DNA of 64,000 nucleotides from Streptomyces monomycini. GTDB taxonomy: Bacteria > Actinomycetota > Actinomycetes > Streptomycetales > Streptomycetaceae. Below, in pieces: positions 16,525-24,913 of this stretch. The notes under the pieces were generated by a model. The model saw only the letters and a program-made list of their open reading frames with translations. It ran no database searches and was not told the DNA's origin. Each line of letters begins with the position of its first letter. The stretch's first letter is position 1. Made by a program: the position numbers and the translations under genes. Location: the NCBI RefSeq assembly GCF_022271435.1, contig NZ_JAFIQY010000031.1:39302-103301 (forward strand). The letters run 5' to 3'.

Positions 16525-17303
16525 GTCAGACAGTCGACCGCGCACTGAGCATCCTGCCCCTGCTGGCGGAAGGCCCGGCCAACCTCGAACAGGTGGCGGG
16601 CCGGCTCGGCGTGCACAAGTCCACCGCCCTGCGCCTGCTGCGCACACTCCACGAGCACGGCATGGTCTACCGCCAGAGCGACCAGCGTTACCGCCTCGGC
16701 GCCCGGCTCTTCGCCCTCGCCCAGCAGGCCGTGGAGAACCTGGACGTCCGCGAGATCGCGCACCCGCATCTCGTCGAACTGAACGAGAAGTGCGGACACA
16801 CCGTGCATCTCGCGGTGTACGAGGAGAACGAGGTCCTCTACATCGACAAGGTCGAGAGCCGCTATCCCGTACGGATGTACTCGCGCATCGGCAAGCCGGT
16901 CGCCATCACCGTCGCGGCCGTCGCCAAGCTGCTGCTGGCCGACCTGCCCGAGCCCGAGCGCCGCGCGCTCGCCGAAAAGCTCGACTACCCCCTCTACACG
17001 TCCCGTTCGACACCCCACGCCCAGGCCTTCCTGGCCGAGCTGGCCAAGGTGCGCGAACAGGGCTGGGCCACCGACCTCGGTGGCCACGAGGAGTCCATCA
17101 ACTGCGTCGGGGCCCCCGTCCGCGGCGCGGACGGCCGGCTCGTCGCCGCCATGTCGGTCTCCGCGCCGAACGTCGTCGTCACGGCCGAGGAACTCCTCAC
17201 CCTGCTCCCGCTGGTACGCCGCACCGCGGACGCCATCAGCCGGGAGTACTCCGGAAACACCCGCGTACCCGACACGCAAGACCAGAAGGAAGCCCGCCCA
17301 TGA
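16521..17303 (+). CDS. IclR-family transcriptional regulator
   Basis: The 260-residue regulator has an N-terminal winged helix (about residues 1-70: LSILPLLAEGPANLEQVAGRL, then HKSTALRLLRTL) and a GAF-like IclR effector domain (about 80-250). The characteristic tail is GHEESINCVGAPVRGADGRLVAAMSVSAPN. It overlaps the kinase by ATGA at its start and RidA by ATGA at its end, so the three genes are translationally coupled. It most likely represses both arms of the D-amino-acid locus through the palindrome at 15151-15169. Confidence 0.93.
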   Translation: MSQTVDRALSILPLLAEGPANLEQVAGRLGVHKSTALRLLRTLHEHGMVYRQSDQRYRLGARLFALAQQAVENLDVREIAHPHLVELNEKCGHTVHLAVYEENEVLYIDKVESRYPVRMYSRIGKPVAITVAAVAKLLLADLPEPERRALAEKLDYPLYTSRSTPHAQAFLAELAKVREQGWATDLGGHEESINCVGAPVRGADGRLVAAMSVSAPNVVVTAEELLTLLPLVRRTADAISREYSGNTRVPDTQDQKEARP

Positions 17304-17710
17304 CCGAGAAGACCGCCCTCACCCCGGCCACCCACACCACCCCGCCCGCCAAGTTCTCCCACGGCGTCAAGAAGGGCAACATCCTCCAGGTCGCCGGCCA
17401 GGTCGGTTTCCTGCCCGCCGTCGAGGGCCAGGCCCCCACCCCGGCAGGCCCCACCCTGCGCGAGCAGACCCTCCAGACCTTCGCCAACGTCAAGGCGATC
17501 CTCGAAGAGGGCGGCGCGAGCTGGGACGACGTGATGATGATGCGCGTCTACCTCACCGACGTCGACCACTTCGCCGAGATGAACGAGATCTACAACGCCT
17601 ACTTCGAGGCCGAGGGCCTCAAGGAGGCGCCGGCCGCCCGTACGACGGTGTACGTCGGCCTCCCCAAGGGCCTCCTCATCGAGATCGACGCCCTCGCGGT
17701 ACTGGGCTGA
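17300..17710 (+). CDS. RidA/YjgF-family enamine/imine deaminase
   Basis: The 136-residue protein has the RidA core: ILQVAGQVGFLP (residues 28-39), TFANVKAILEEGGASWDDVMMMRVYLTD (60-87) and the C-terminal EAPAARTTVYVGLPKGLLIEIDALAV. R114 corresponds to the arginine that binds the substrate carboxylate. RidA proteins hydrolyse 2-aminoacrylate-type enamines released by PLP dehydratases, so placement next to a PLP deaminase locus is functionally coherent. The start overlaps the IclR stop (ATGA). Confidence 0.94.
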   Translation: MTEKTALTPATHTTPPAKFSHGVKKGNILQVAGQVGFLPAVEGQAPTPAGPTLREQTLQTFANVKAILEEGGASWDDVMMMRVYLTDVDHFAEMNEIYNAYFEAEGLKEAPAARTTVYVGLPKGLLIEIDALAVLG

Positions 17711-17752
17711 CCGGGACCTCCCCTTGCCGTTACCGCCGCTGAACCCGCCGCA

Positions 17753-17788
17753 CGGCACGGCGCCCCACCCGCCCGGGGCGCCGTGCCG
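17753..17788 (+). terminator. Strong hairpin between ridA-like gene and gntP-like gene
   Basis: A perfect 14-bp stem (17753-17766 with 17775-17788) has an 8-nt loop, 43 bp after the ridA stop and 48 bp before the permease start. It may fully terminate or only attenuate transcription into the permease gene; no T-tract follows. Confidence 0.7.
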
Positions 17789-17835
17789 CGGTCCCCCCTG
17801 CCTGGAACTTCCCTGTCTGACAACGGAGTCATCAC

Positions 17836-19326
17836 ATGGTCCACGCTGCTCTTACCGCTGTCGCGGCCCCCGCCGCACCACCAACCCCACCCCACACCGG
17901 CGGCCTGCTGGCCCTCATACCGGGCACCCCCGGCCTCCTCACGGTCGCCGCCCTGGGAATCCTGCTTCTCCTCTTCCTCATCATCAAAGTCCGCCTCCAG
18001 CCCTTCGTGGCGCTGCTGGGCGTCTCCATAGCCGTAGGCCTGGCAGCAGGCCTCTCGGTCACCGAACTCTTCGGCACGGTCCAGAAGTCGTCCCTCCCCT
18101 CCCTCATAGAGAGCGGTATGGGAGGCATCCTGGGCCACGTCGCCATCATCATCGGCCTGGGCACCATGCTCGGCGCCATCCTCGAAGTCTCCGGCGGCGC
18201 GGAAGTCCTGAGCGCGCGCCTGCTGGGCCTCTTCGGCGAACGCCGAGCGCCCCTGGCGATGGGCCTGACCGGCCTGATCTTCGGCATCCCGGTCTTCTTC
18301 GACGTAGGCATCTTCGTCCTGGCCCCCATCGTCTACGCAGCAGCGAAGCGAAGCGGCAAATCGATCCTCCTCTACTGCATGCCGCTGCTCGCCGGCCTCT
18401 CCATGACCCACGCCTTCCTCCCGCCGCACCCCGGCCCGGTCGCCGCCGCCGGCCTGTTCAAGGTGGACCTCGGCTGGATCATCCTCATGGGCCTCGTCTG
18501 CGGCATCCCCGCCGTCCTGGCCGCGTGGGCCTACGCCGCGTGGATCGGCAAGCGCCTCTTCGTCCCCGTACCGCAGGACATGGTCGAGGCCGCGGAGGAG
18601 GCCCGCGCAGCGGTGATCGCCGAACAGTCCGCGGCAGGCGTCCAGCCCCACGAGAAGCCGGTCGCCCTCGGCACCGTCCTCACCATCATCGGCACCCCCC
18701 TCGTCCTCATCCTCCTCGCCACCTTCTCCTCGATCGCCCTGGCCCCCTCCACCCTCCGCTCGGTCGTCGAGTTCTTCGGCAACCCCTTCGTGGCCCTGAC
18801 GATCGCCCTCCTCCTCGCCTACTACCTCCTCGGCATCCGCCGCGGCTGGTCCCGCAAGTCCCTGGAGACCGTCTCCACCGCCTCCCTCAAGCCGGTCGGC
18901 AACATCCTGCTGGTGGTCGGCGCGGGCGGCATCTTCGGCGCCGTCCTCAAGGGCAGCGGCGTCGCCGACGCCCTCTCCGACACCTTCCACAACGTCGGAC
19001 TCCCCGTCATCCTGCTCGCCTGGCTGGTCTCCGTCGTCCTCCGCGTCGCCCAGGGCTCGGCAACCGTCGCCATCGTGACGACCGCGGGCATCGTCCTCCC
19101 CCTGGTGGACGGCCAGGGCCTGTCGCAGGCCCACCTCGCCCTGATCATCATGGCCATCTCGGCCGGCTCGATCTTCGCCTCCCACGTCAACGACGGCGGC
19201 TTCTGGATGGTCGCCAAGTACTTCGGCATCTCCGAACGTGACACGCTGAAGTCGTGGACGGTGCTGGAGACGGTGCTGTCGGTGGTGGGGTTCGCGGTGG
19301 CGGCGGTGGTGAGTCTGGTGGTGTAG
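17836..19326 (+). CDS. GntP-family permease (gluconate/D-serine/sugar-acid transporter)
   Basis: The 496-residue polytopic membrane protein matches the GntP/DsdX family. Family landmarks are GLGTMLGAILEVSGGAEVL near residue 115, FGIPVFFDVGIFVLAPIVY near 155, HAFLPPHPGPVAAAGLF near 193 and SGSATVAIVTTAGIVLPLV-like residues near 410. GntP members move gluconate, 2-keto-3-deoxygluconate-like acids or D-serine with protons. Here, next to the D-amino-acid genes, it probably imports a substrate of that pathway. The ATG at 17836 is preceded only by weak purine stretches. A strong hairpin separates it from ridA. Confidence 0.92.
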   Translation: MVHAALTAVAAPAAPPTPPHTGGLLALIPGTPGLLTVAALGILLLLFLIIKVRLQPFVALLGVSIAVGLAAGLSVTELFGTVQKSSLPSLIESGMGGILGHVAIIIGLGTMLGAILEVSGGAEVLSARLLGLFGERRAPLAMGLTGLIFGIPVFFDVGIFVLAPIVYAAAKRSGKSILLYCMPLLAGLSMTHAFLPPHPGPVAAAGLFKVDLGWIILMGLVCGIPAVLAAWAYAAWIGKRLFVPVPQDMVEAAEEARAAVIAEQSAAGVQPHEKPVALGTVLTIIGTPLVLILLATFSSIALAPSTLRSVVEFFGNPFVALTIALLLAYYLLGIRRGWSRKSLETVSTASLKPVGNILLVVGAGGIFGAVLKGSGVADALSDTFHNVGLPVILLAWLVSVVLRVAQGSATVAIVTTAGIVLPLVDGQGLSQAHLALIIMAISAGSIFASHVNDGGFWMVAKYFGISERDTLKSWTVLETVLSVVGFAVAAVVSLVV

Positions 19327-19373
19327 GCCAGACGCTTCCGGGGCTGTACGGTACGGCGACCGGAGGCAGGGGC

Positions 19374-19478
19374 GTGATCGAAGCCGAACTGCAAGCGCGC
19401 GTGCGCGACCCCGCGGTGATGCAGGAGCAGTTGGACCGGCTGGCCACGGGGCGCGACGAGGTGTACCGGGGAATCCTG
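19374..19478 (+). pseudogene. Remnant of a class IV adenylate cyclase / CYTH-domain gene
   Basis: A GTG with GGAGG upstream opens about 33 codons reading IEAELQARVRDPAVM, then QEQLDRLATGRDEVYRGI. This is the N-terminus of actinobacterial class IV adenylate cyclase-like CYTH proteins. The usual ExExK motif has become EAELQ, losing the lysine. Similarity stops near 19475, just before the convergent membrane-protein gene, so at least 80% of the domain is missing. Probably deletion debris. Confidence 0.65.
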
Positions 19479-19483
19479 ACGGT

Positions 19484-20104
19484 TCAGCGGCGCTTTCCGA
19501 TCAGGCCGGCCTGCTTCGCGCGGGCGTGGCGGGCCGGGGCGGCCTCCGCGCGGGCCCGTGTCGCCTTGTCGCGCTTGGCGATCTCCAGGAACAAGGCCTC
19601 CTCGCTGCCGGGCACCACGAGGATGCCGCCGAAGGCCAGGTCGCCCGCGACCCATGCGCCGTTCTCGGCCTCCTTCGGCCAGCGGCGGCGGCCGAGTACG
19701 TTGACGGCCCGCAGCCACGGCACCGGGCCCCGGCCGCCGCCGCTGATCTTCAGCGTGAAGGAGGTCCCGTACTTGGACCAGTCGTCCGCGTCCCTCTTCG
19801 CGACGCGCGGCCAGAATTCCAAGGGGTAGGTGCGGAGCATCGCGCGCAACGTGCCGAGGCGGATGGAGAACGCGAAGCGGTAGACGGTGAAGAGCGCCAG
19901 GAGGACCGCGGCGACGGCGAACAGGCCGAGGGCGGGGGAGTCCGACGTACCGGTCCTGGTCAGGACGGCAGGGGCGGCGACGAGTGCGGCGATGATCACG
20001 AGCCGCAGGGTCAGGTCCCCGAGCAGGCGCCGGGTGGCGCGGCTGATGACACGCTCGACGTCCACGGGGGCGGGCTGGCCCGTGGCGCGGGGTGGGGCGG
20101 TCAA
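19484..20104 (-). CDS. Two-helix membrane protein, unknown function
   Basis: The 206-residue protein has two adjacent hydrophobic segments (about residues 31-48 and 55-73) after a basic N-terminus. A soluble domain follows with TYPLEFWPRVAKRDADDWSK and GAWVAGDLAFGGILVVPGSEEA, then an Arg/Ala-rich basic tail. Streptomyces encode many such proteins of unknown role. The start is uncertain: the TTG at 20104 has GAGGAG four bases upstream, and another TTG at 20116 is in frame. Its 3' end abuts the CYTH remnant on the other strand. Confidence 0.65.
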   Translation of the reverse strand: MTAPPRATGQPAPVDVERVISRATRRLLGDLTLRLVIIAALVAAPAVLTRTGTSDSPALGLFAVAAVLLALFTVYRFAFSIRLGTLRAMLRTYPLEFWPRVAKRDADDWSKYGTSFTLKISGGGRGPVPWLRAVNVLGRRRWPKEAENGAWVAGDLAFGGILVVPGSEEALFLEIAKRDKATRARAEAAPARHARAKQAGLIGKRR

Positions 20105-20235
20105 CGGTCTCCTCAAGGCGTTCCGGGCCGGTTCACCTTAAGTCGTCACGGGCGAGTCCGGCCGGGCGGCGCGGCGCCGGGTGGCGCGACGCCGGCCCGC
20201 GGTGACGACCGCGGCCCGGCGCGTGGCTGCCGAGG

Positions 20236-21588
20236 TCAGCCCGTCTTGCAGTACTGCGCCTCCTTGCCGATCGACCGGTACATGCAGTCGCTGTTCTCCA
20301 GGAGTTGCAGGACCGCGTCGCGGTTGCGGGAGGTTTCGCGGGCGATGACCGAGTCGCGGGGGTAGAAGCCGCCCTGGCCCGCCGAGGAGGGGTACATCTC
20401 GAAGGTGTAGCCGAAGATCTTCTGGTTGCCCCAGAGCCAGTCGTCGATGGAGCCGTCGGTGATGTAGAGATCGCTGGACTGCTCGGGGGTGTAGCCGTTG
20501 CTGGCCGCCATGGACTTGCCGACGGCGGCGAAGGCGTCGCGGTCGTCCTGGGTCATGCCGGGGGCGGTGTCGTTGTAGGTCCAGCCGAACGGCCACAGGA
20601 CCAGTTCGCTGTACGTGTGGAAGTCGATGGCGGTCTTGATCTGCTGGACGCCGCCGACGATCCGGCTGCGGACGAAGTCGGCGACGACCTTGACCTCCGG
20701 CGCGGAGGCCGGGGCCCGGCCGCGGTAGGTCTCGGAGCCGGTGCTGCCCGAGGAGCCGCCGCAGCAGCCCCACTTGTAGTCCCAGTTGCGGTTCAGGTCG
20801 GTGCCGACGTTCGCGGAGCCGCTGTTGGGCTGGCGGTTCTTGCGCCAGCTGCGGAAGCTGCCGGTGGCGATGTCGTAGGCGCCGCCGTCCGGGTTGACGT
20901 CCGGGACGACCCAGATCTCGCGGGAGTCGAGCATCTTGGTGACGCGCGGGTCGCTGCCGTACTTGGACGTGTAGTCGTTGAGCAGGTAGAGGGCCATCTC
21001 GACGGTGAGGTGTTCGCGCGCGTGCTGGTGCGCGGTGAACAGGACCTCGGGTTCGTTCTCGTCCTGGGCGACGTTCTTGCTGAGCTTGAGGGCGAGGATG
21101 TCGCGGCCCTCGTAGGTCTTGCCGATGACGCGCTTGGCGAGGATGGCCGGGTACTTGGCGACGAGCGCGTTGATCTCGGCGGTGGCCTCGGCGTTGTTGT
21201 GGTACTTGCCGTAGCCGGAGGGGAAGTCCTTGACCCGGTCGCCGGTGCCCGAGGGGGGCGCGGGCAGGGCCCGCAGCCGGTGGCCGAGCTTGCGTACGAG
21301 GGCGGCCTGCGCGGTGTCCGCGGTGATGACGACGGTGCGGCCGTGCACCTCGTCGATGGACACACCTGTCGAGGCGAGGGCGCTGCGCTCGGCCGCGGTG
21401 GCGAGGCCGGTGATCTCGTACTGGCGGGGTGTGCCGGTGTCGGCCGCCGCGGTGCCGGCCGCGGCGGTCCGGGTGGACGGGGACTGACGAGGGGAGTCCT
21501 CCGCACGGGCGGCGAGGGGTGCGGCCAGTGCGAGGGAGACGAGCGCGGTGAGGACGGTGGTCCGTCTGCCGCGTAACCGTGGTCGCAT
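20236..21588 (-). CDS. Secreted zinc carboxypeptidase, M14 family
   Basis: The 450-residue preproprotein starts with a signal peptide (RGRR, then a hydrophobic stretch, cleavage near AARA at about residue 29) and a propeptide to about 118. The M14 domain has zinc ligands H189 and E192 in HQHARE, substrate-binding residues in WVVPDVNPDGG and TDLNRNWDYKWGCCGGSSGS, a third ligand histidine in DFHTYSEL near 324, and the catalytic glutamate in GYTFEMYPSS near 399. Cysteines suggest disulfides. The ATG at 21588 has GGAGG upstream at 7-nt spacing. It is divergent from another secreted peptidase, so the pair may be co-regulated for protein scavenging. Confidence 0.93.
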   Translation of the reverse strand: MRPRLRGRRTTVLTALVSLALAAPLAARAEDSPRQSPSTRTAAAGTAAADTGTPRQYEITGLATAAERSALASTGVSIDEVHGRTVVITADTAQAALVRKLGHRLRALPAPPSGTGDRVKDFPSGYGKYHNNAEATAEINALVAKYPAILAKRVIGKTYEGRDILALKLSKNVAQDENEPEVLFTAHQHAREHLTVEMALYLLNDYTSKYGSDPRVTKMLDSREIWVVPDVNPDGGAYDIATGSFRSWRKNRQPNSGSANVGTDLNRNWDYKWGCCGGSSGSTGSETYRGRAPASAPEVKVVADFVRSRIVGGVQQIKTAIDFHTYSELVLWPFGWTYNDTAPGMTQDDRDAFAAVGKSMAASNGYTPEQSSDLYITDGSIDDWLWGNQKIFGYTFEMYPSSAGQGGFYPRDSVIARETSRNRDAVLQLLENSDCMYRSIGKEAQYCKTG

Positions 21589-21792
21589 GGTGTGACCTCC
21601 GTGGGGGTGTGAGGCTGGCGACGGCGCCAGTGTTTTGCCTTGGCATGGCTCGGTCAATGCTTTGCGTTGACACAAACACGCCAATTTCGCGCGGGTTTCC
21701 GGAAGATTCTTGCCAGCGGCCTGTGCCGCACCAACAATGCGCACGACAAGTCCGGCGCCACGCCGGACTCACCAGTGTGAGAGGACCCCCAC

Positions 21793-22722
21793 ATGAACAG
21801 ACCTCTCGTCGGCGCCCTGGCCACGGCCGTCCTGAGCGCCACGGCGCTGATGGGCGCCACCGGCACGGCGGGCGCCGCCACGACGGCGGACGCGACGGCC
21901 ACGGCGGACCGGGGTGCGGCCCGGACCGTGTCGGCGCCGCAGCTCCAGCCGGTGCAGAGCGCCCAGGCCGCGGCGCAGGCCAGGCCCAAGGCCGTGAACT
22001 TCGCGGGTACGGTCGCGCTCAGCAACTGCTCGGGTTCGATCGTCCGGATGCCCACTTCGGCCGACAACGACCCGGCTCTGGTCATGTCCAACGGCCACTG
22101 CCTGGAGAGCGGCATGCCCGACCCGGGCGAGGTCGTCGTCGACCAGCCCTCCAGCCGCAGCTTCACCGTGCTGAACGCCTCGGCCGGCAACCTCGGCACC
22201 GTACGCGCCACCAAGGTCGTCTACGGCACGATGACCGACACCGACGTGTCCTTCTACGAACTTTCCTCCACCTACGCCCAGATAAAGCAGCGTTACGGCA
22301 TCAAGGCGCTGGACATCGCCACCAGCCACCCGGTCAAGGGCACCGCCATCACCGTCGTGTCCGGTTACTGGAAGAAGACGTACTCCTGCAACATCGACGG
22401 GTTCGTCCCCCAGTTGAAGGAGGGCGGATACCTGATGAAGGACTCGGTCCGCTACACCCCGGCCTGCAAGACGATCGGCGGTACGTCCGGCTCGCCGGTC
22501 ATCGACAACGCCACCGGCAAGGTCACCGCGATCAACAACACGGGCAACGAGAGCGGCGGCCGCTGCACGATGAACAACCCGTGCGAGATCGACGAGAACG
22601 GCAAGGTCACCGTCCGCAAGGGCATCAACTACGCGCAGCAGATCTACACCATCCCCAAGTGCTTCGGGACCGGCAACAAGCTGGACCTGGGGCGCGCGGG
22701 GTGTGTCCTGCCGAAGCCGTGA
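21793..22722 (+). CDS. Secreted trypsin-like serine peptidase (S1)
   Basis: The 309-residue protein has a signal peptide (cleavage near AGAA, residues 26-29), a Gln/Ala-rich pro-segment to about 65, and a chymotrypsin-fold domain. The catalytic triad is visible: H102 in MSNGHCLES, D151 in MTDTDVSFYEL and S234 in GGTSGSPV. The paired cysteines C79/C103 and C199/C225 suggest disulfides. It is an extracellular protease; specificity cannot be read from sequence. The ATG follows GAGAGGACC. A 204-bp region separates it from the divergent carboxypeptidase gene. Confidence 0.92.
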   Translation: MNRPLVGALATAVLSATALMGATGTAGAATTADATATADRGAARTVSAPQLQPVQSAQAAAQARPKAVNFAGTVALSNCSGSIVRMPTSADNDPALVMSNGHCLESGMPDPGEVVVDQPSSRSFTVLNASAGNLGTVRATKVVYGTMTDTDVSFYELSSTYAQIKQRYGIKALDIATSHPVKGTAITVVSGYWKKTYSCNIDGFVPQLKEGGYLMKDSVRYTPACKTIGGTSGSPVIDNATGKVTAINNTGNESGGRCTMNNPCEIDENGKVTVRKGINYAQQIYTIPKCFGTGNKLDLGRAGCVLPKP

Positions 22723-22742
22723 CGGCCGAAGGCTGAGGGCCC

Positions 22743-22806
22743 GTACAGCCCTTGACCCGCACAGTCCTTGACCCGCACAGTCCTTGAGACGCACAGTCCT
22801 TGAGAC
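22743..22806. repeat. Four tandem copies of a 16-bp unit
   Basis: Units at 22743-22758, 22759-22774, 22775-22790 and 22791-22806 follow GCACAGTCCTTGACCC or GCACAGTCCTTGAGAC, differing at one to three positions. The array sits in the gap between the S1 peptidase gene and the chitinase pseudogene and codes for nothing I recognise. Confidence 0.85.
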
Positions 22807-22871
22807 GTGAGCCTGCCGCGCGGCGCTCCGGGCGCCGCGCGGCCGGTCGTCTTCCGGGTTCGTACGGTCGG

Positions 22872-23556
22872 TCACGGCAGGCCGTGCGCGTGCGCCCCCA
22901 CCTGGCCCGCGAACGCGTCGCCGTTCGCCGCGTCCCAGTTCGTGGACCAGGCCATCGCGCCCCGCAGCCCCGGACAGGTCTTCGACGGCTTGAACGAGCC
23001 GCAGTTCTCGCCCTGCGTCAGACAGTCCAGCGCCGCGTTCACCACGGACGGCGGCGCGTAACCGCCGCCCGCCGCCCGGGACGACGCCGGGACGCCGATG
23101 CCGACCTGCGACGGGGCGAGCCCGCCCTCCAGCTGGACGCAGGCGAGCGAGGTGACACCGCCCCCTTCTCGCCGCCGACCGAGATGATCACCGACTTGCC
23201 GGCCGCCTGCTGGGCCTTGATGTCCGCCGTGAAGTCGTCCGCGGAACCGTAGCCGACCGCCGGATCGAGGTGGAAGTCCAGACCGCCGGGCGTGCTCGTC
23301 GCCTCGGCGAAGGAGACCGCGATGATGTCGTAGGCGTCCGGGACGTCCTTGAGCTTCTGGACCGTGGCGCCGTTGTCGAAAGTTCTGCCGGTAGCCGGTG
23401 ACGGCGTGCTCCGGTACGGCGGTGGTGCGGGGCGGGGCGCCCGCCGCGACGAGGCCGGCTGAGGTCAGTGCCGCGGCGGCCAGTCCTGCCAGGGCCCTGA
23501 CGGCGCGCCGTGCGGGGCGTCCGCGTGTGCTGCTCTTCCTGATCGTGCGCGTACCA
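22872..23556 (-). pseudogene. GH18 chitinase pseudogene (deletions and frameshifts)
   Basis: Read on the minus strand in shifting frames, the segment encodes a signal-like N-terminus and AVTGYRQNF. After a 1-nt insertion near 23378 comes DNGATVQKLKDVPDAYDII, then ADIKAQQAAGKSVIISVGGE, all from the N-terminal half of bacterial GH18 chitinases. Near 23160 the frame jumps to the family C-terminus (VNAALDCLTQGENCGSF, then LRGAMAWSTNWDAANG). The central part with the catalytic DxxDxDxE motif is gone. The GTG at 23556, with GGAGG, is itself out of frame with the signal peptide. The gene cannot make active chitinase. Confidence 0.85.
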
Positions 23557-23881
23557 CTGGTGCCTCCGTGGGGGGAGTTGGGCAGGGTGGTGCTGCTGCG
23601 CGTTCAGGGGCCCCTGAGCTGCTGTGGTGCTGATGTTGCGGGTGGTGCTTCGTACGGGCGTACAAGCTGGTCCGGACCAATGTGCGTGTCAAGGGGGCGA
23701 GCGGAACCGGGAATTCCGCGGGCGGCGGGGCGCGTCGGGGGAGGGCGGACGCCAAGACGGGCGGCCAGTACCCCAGAACGTGTTCTCCCGGGCGGAACTC
23801 GTGGATAAGGTGCTGAGCCAACAGCAGTGCCGACAGCGCCAACAGTGCCGACAGCGCCAGCAGCGCAGTGGGGGACGCGAC
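23557..23881. promoter_or_regulatory. Former chitinase promoter with DasR-type site at 23668-23679
   Basis: TGGTCCGGACCA (23668-23679) is a perfect 12-bp palindrome matching the core of DasR operators (TGGTCTAGACCA), which control chitin and N-acetylglucosamine genes in Streptomyces. A TTGACA -35 box on the minus strand (23692-23687) lies just upstream, so the operator falls inside the old chitinase promoter. Two tandem 18-bp copies of CAGTGCCGACAGCGCCAA/G follow at 23825-23842 and 23843-23860, before the pilus operon. No gene is seen in this gap. Confidence 0.65.
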
Positions 23882-24913
23882 GTGCCGACCGCGATTGCAG
23901 TCACCAGCGCCGATCTCGCGCTGCCCGCCACCGACCGGCAGACCCCGGCCGCCGTCGTCGTCCGGCCCCCGCACGCCCAGCCGCTGGACGAGGCGCTCAA
24001 CGAACTGGGCGCGGTGCTGGAGCACCACGGCCATCTCGTGGCGCTCTACTCCACCGCCTGCCCGCCGGACCACGTCCGGCGGCTGCACACCCTGCGCGCG
24101 GTCCTGGAGAGCGACCGGTTCGCGATCCTGCCGATGGACCTGCCGCCGCTCGGCCTGGCCGTGCTGGCCCACCAGCTCCGGCAGTTGTCCCTGTGCGACT
24201 TCAGCCCCGGGCTGCTCGCCTGCGCCGCCCGCCTGCTGGCGCACTACGTGCACGCGGGCGCCCTGCTGGGCAGCGTCGCCCGTCTCGACAGGGTGGCGAC
24301 GGACCTCCGTTCCCACCTGCGCTCCTGGGTGCCCGGCGCGCACTTCGCGGTGCTCGCCAACCCGGAGCCGCAGCTGGTCCACCTCGACCGGCACGCCGAA
24401 CGGGCCGCCGAAGCGGGCCTGCGCGCACCCGGCTTCGCCACCCGCCTCGTCTGGGCGCGCGGCCAGCTGTCCGGCGAGTGGGTCGGCGGTGTCCTGGCGC
24501 GTTCCTGGCAGGTGCAGGGGACGTACGAGGTGCCGCTGCCCGCCGAGTCGGCGGTGTGGTGGGGCACGCACAAGGCCGCCGAGTTCGCGGCGGCCATTCC
24601 GGATCTTTCGGTGCTCTACCAGCTCGTGGCGTCCGTACGGAGAGAGGAGTGCCGCTGGTGCGGTCTCGAACTCATCGGCGACCGGTGCGCGTTCTGCTGT
24701 GCGCCGACCGCTGTACCGGGCGCGGCGGCGGACGCCGGGCGCCGTACGGGCGGGGCCGCGCGGTCCCGCACCGGAATCGGGCCCGGCCCGGCACTGGAGG
24801 AATCCGCCGCGCCCGCTTCGTCCCTGCTGCGGCGACGGGGCCTGGCGCCGGTGGCTCCGGGCGGGGTCCCCGGACCCGAGCCGGGGCGGCGGACGGCCGT
24901 ACGGGCACGCTGA
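23882..24913 (+). CDS. Conserved protein at the head of the Tad/Flp pilus operon, unknown function
   Basis: The 343-residue product has an N-terminal alpha/beta region resembling a two-layer sandwich (HAQPLDEALNELGAVLEHHG), a middle with paired WARGQLSGEW and VWWGTHKAAEF, and a possible zinc knuckle CRWCGL followed by CAFCC at about residues 259-277. The C-terminus is low-complexity and Pro/Gly/Arg-rich. I know no function, but similar proteins open Tad loci in streptomycetes. The GTG at 23882 follows GTGGGGGAC; the frame is open further upstream, but that part is repetitive. No signal peptide is apparent. Confidence 0.6.
   Translation: MPTAIAVTSADLALPATDRQTPAAVVVRPPHAQPLDEALNELGAVLEHHGHLVALYSTACPPDHVRRLHTLRAVLESDRFAILPMDLPPLGLAVLAHQLRQLSLCDFSPGLLACAARLLAHYVHAGALLGSVARLDRVATDLRSHLRSWVPGAHFAVLANPEPQLVHLDRHAERAAEAGLRAPGFATRLVWARGQLSGEWVGGVLARSWQVQGTYEVPLPAESAVWWGTHKAAEFAAAIPDLSVLYQLVASVRREECRWCGLELIGDRCAFCCAPTAVPGAAADAGRRTGGAARSRTGIGPGPALEESAAPASSLLRRRGLAPVAPGGVPGPEPGRRTAVRAR

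Noticed and set aside
22743..22806. 16-bp repeat array considered as CRISPR or an attachment site
   Set aside because: Units abut with no spacers, and there is no tRNA, integrase or cas gene nearby.
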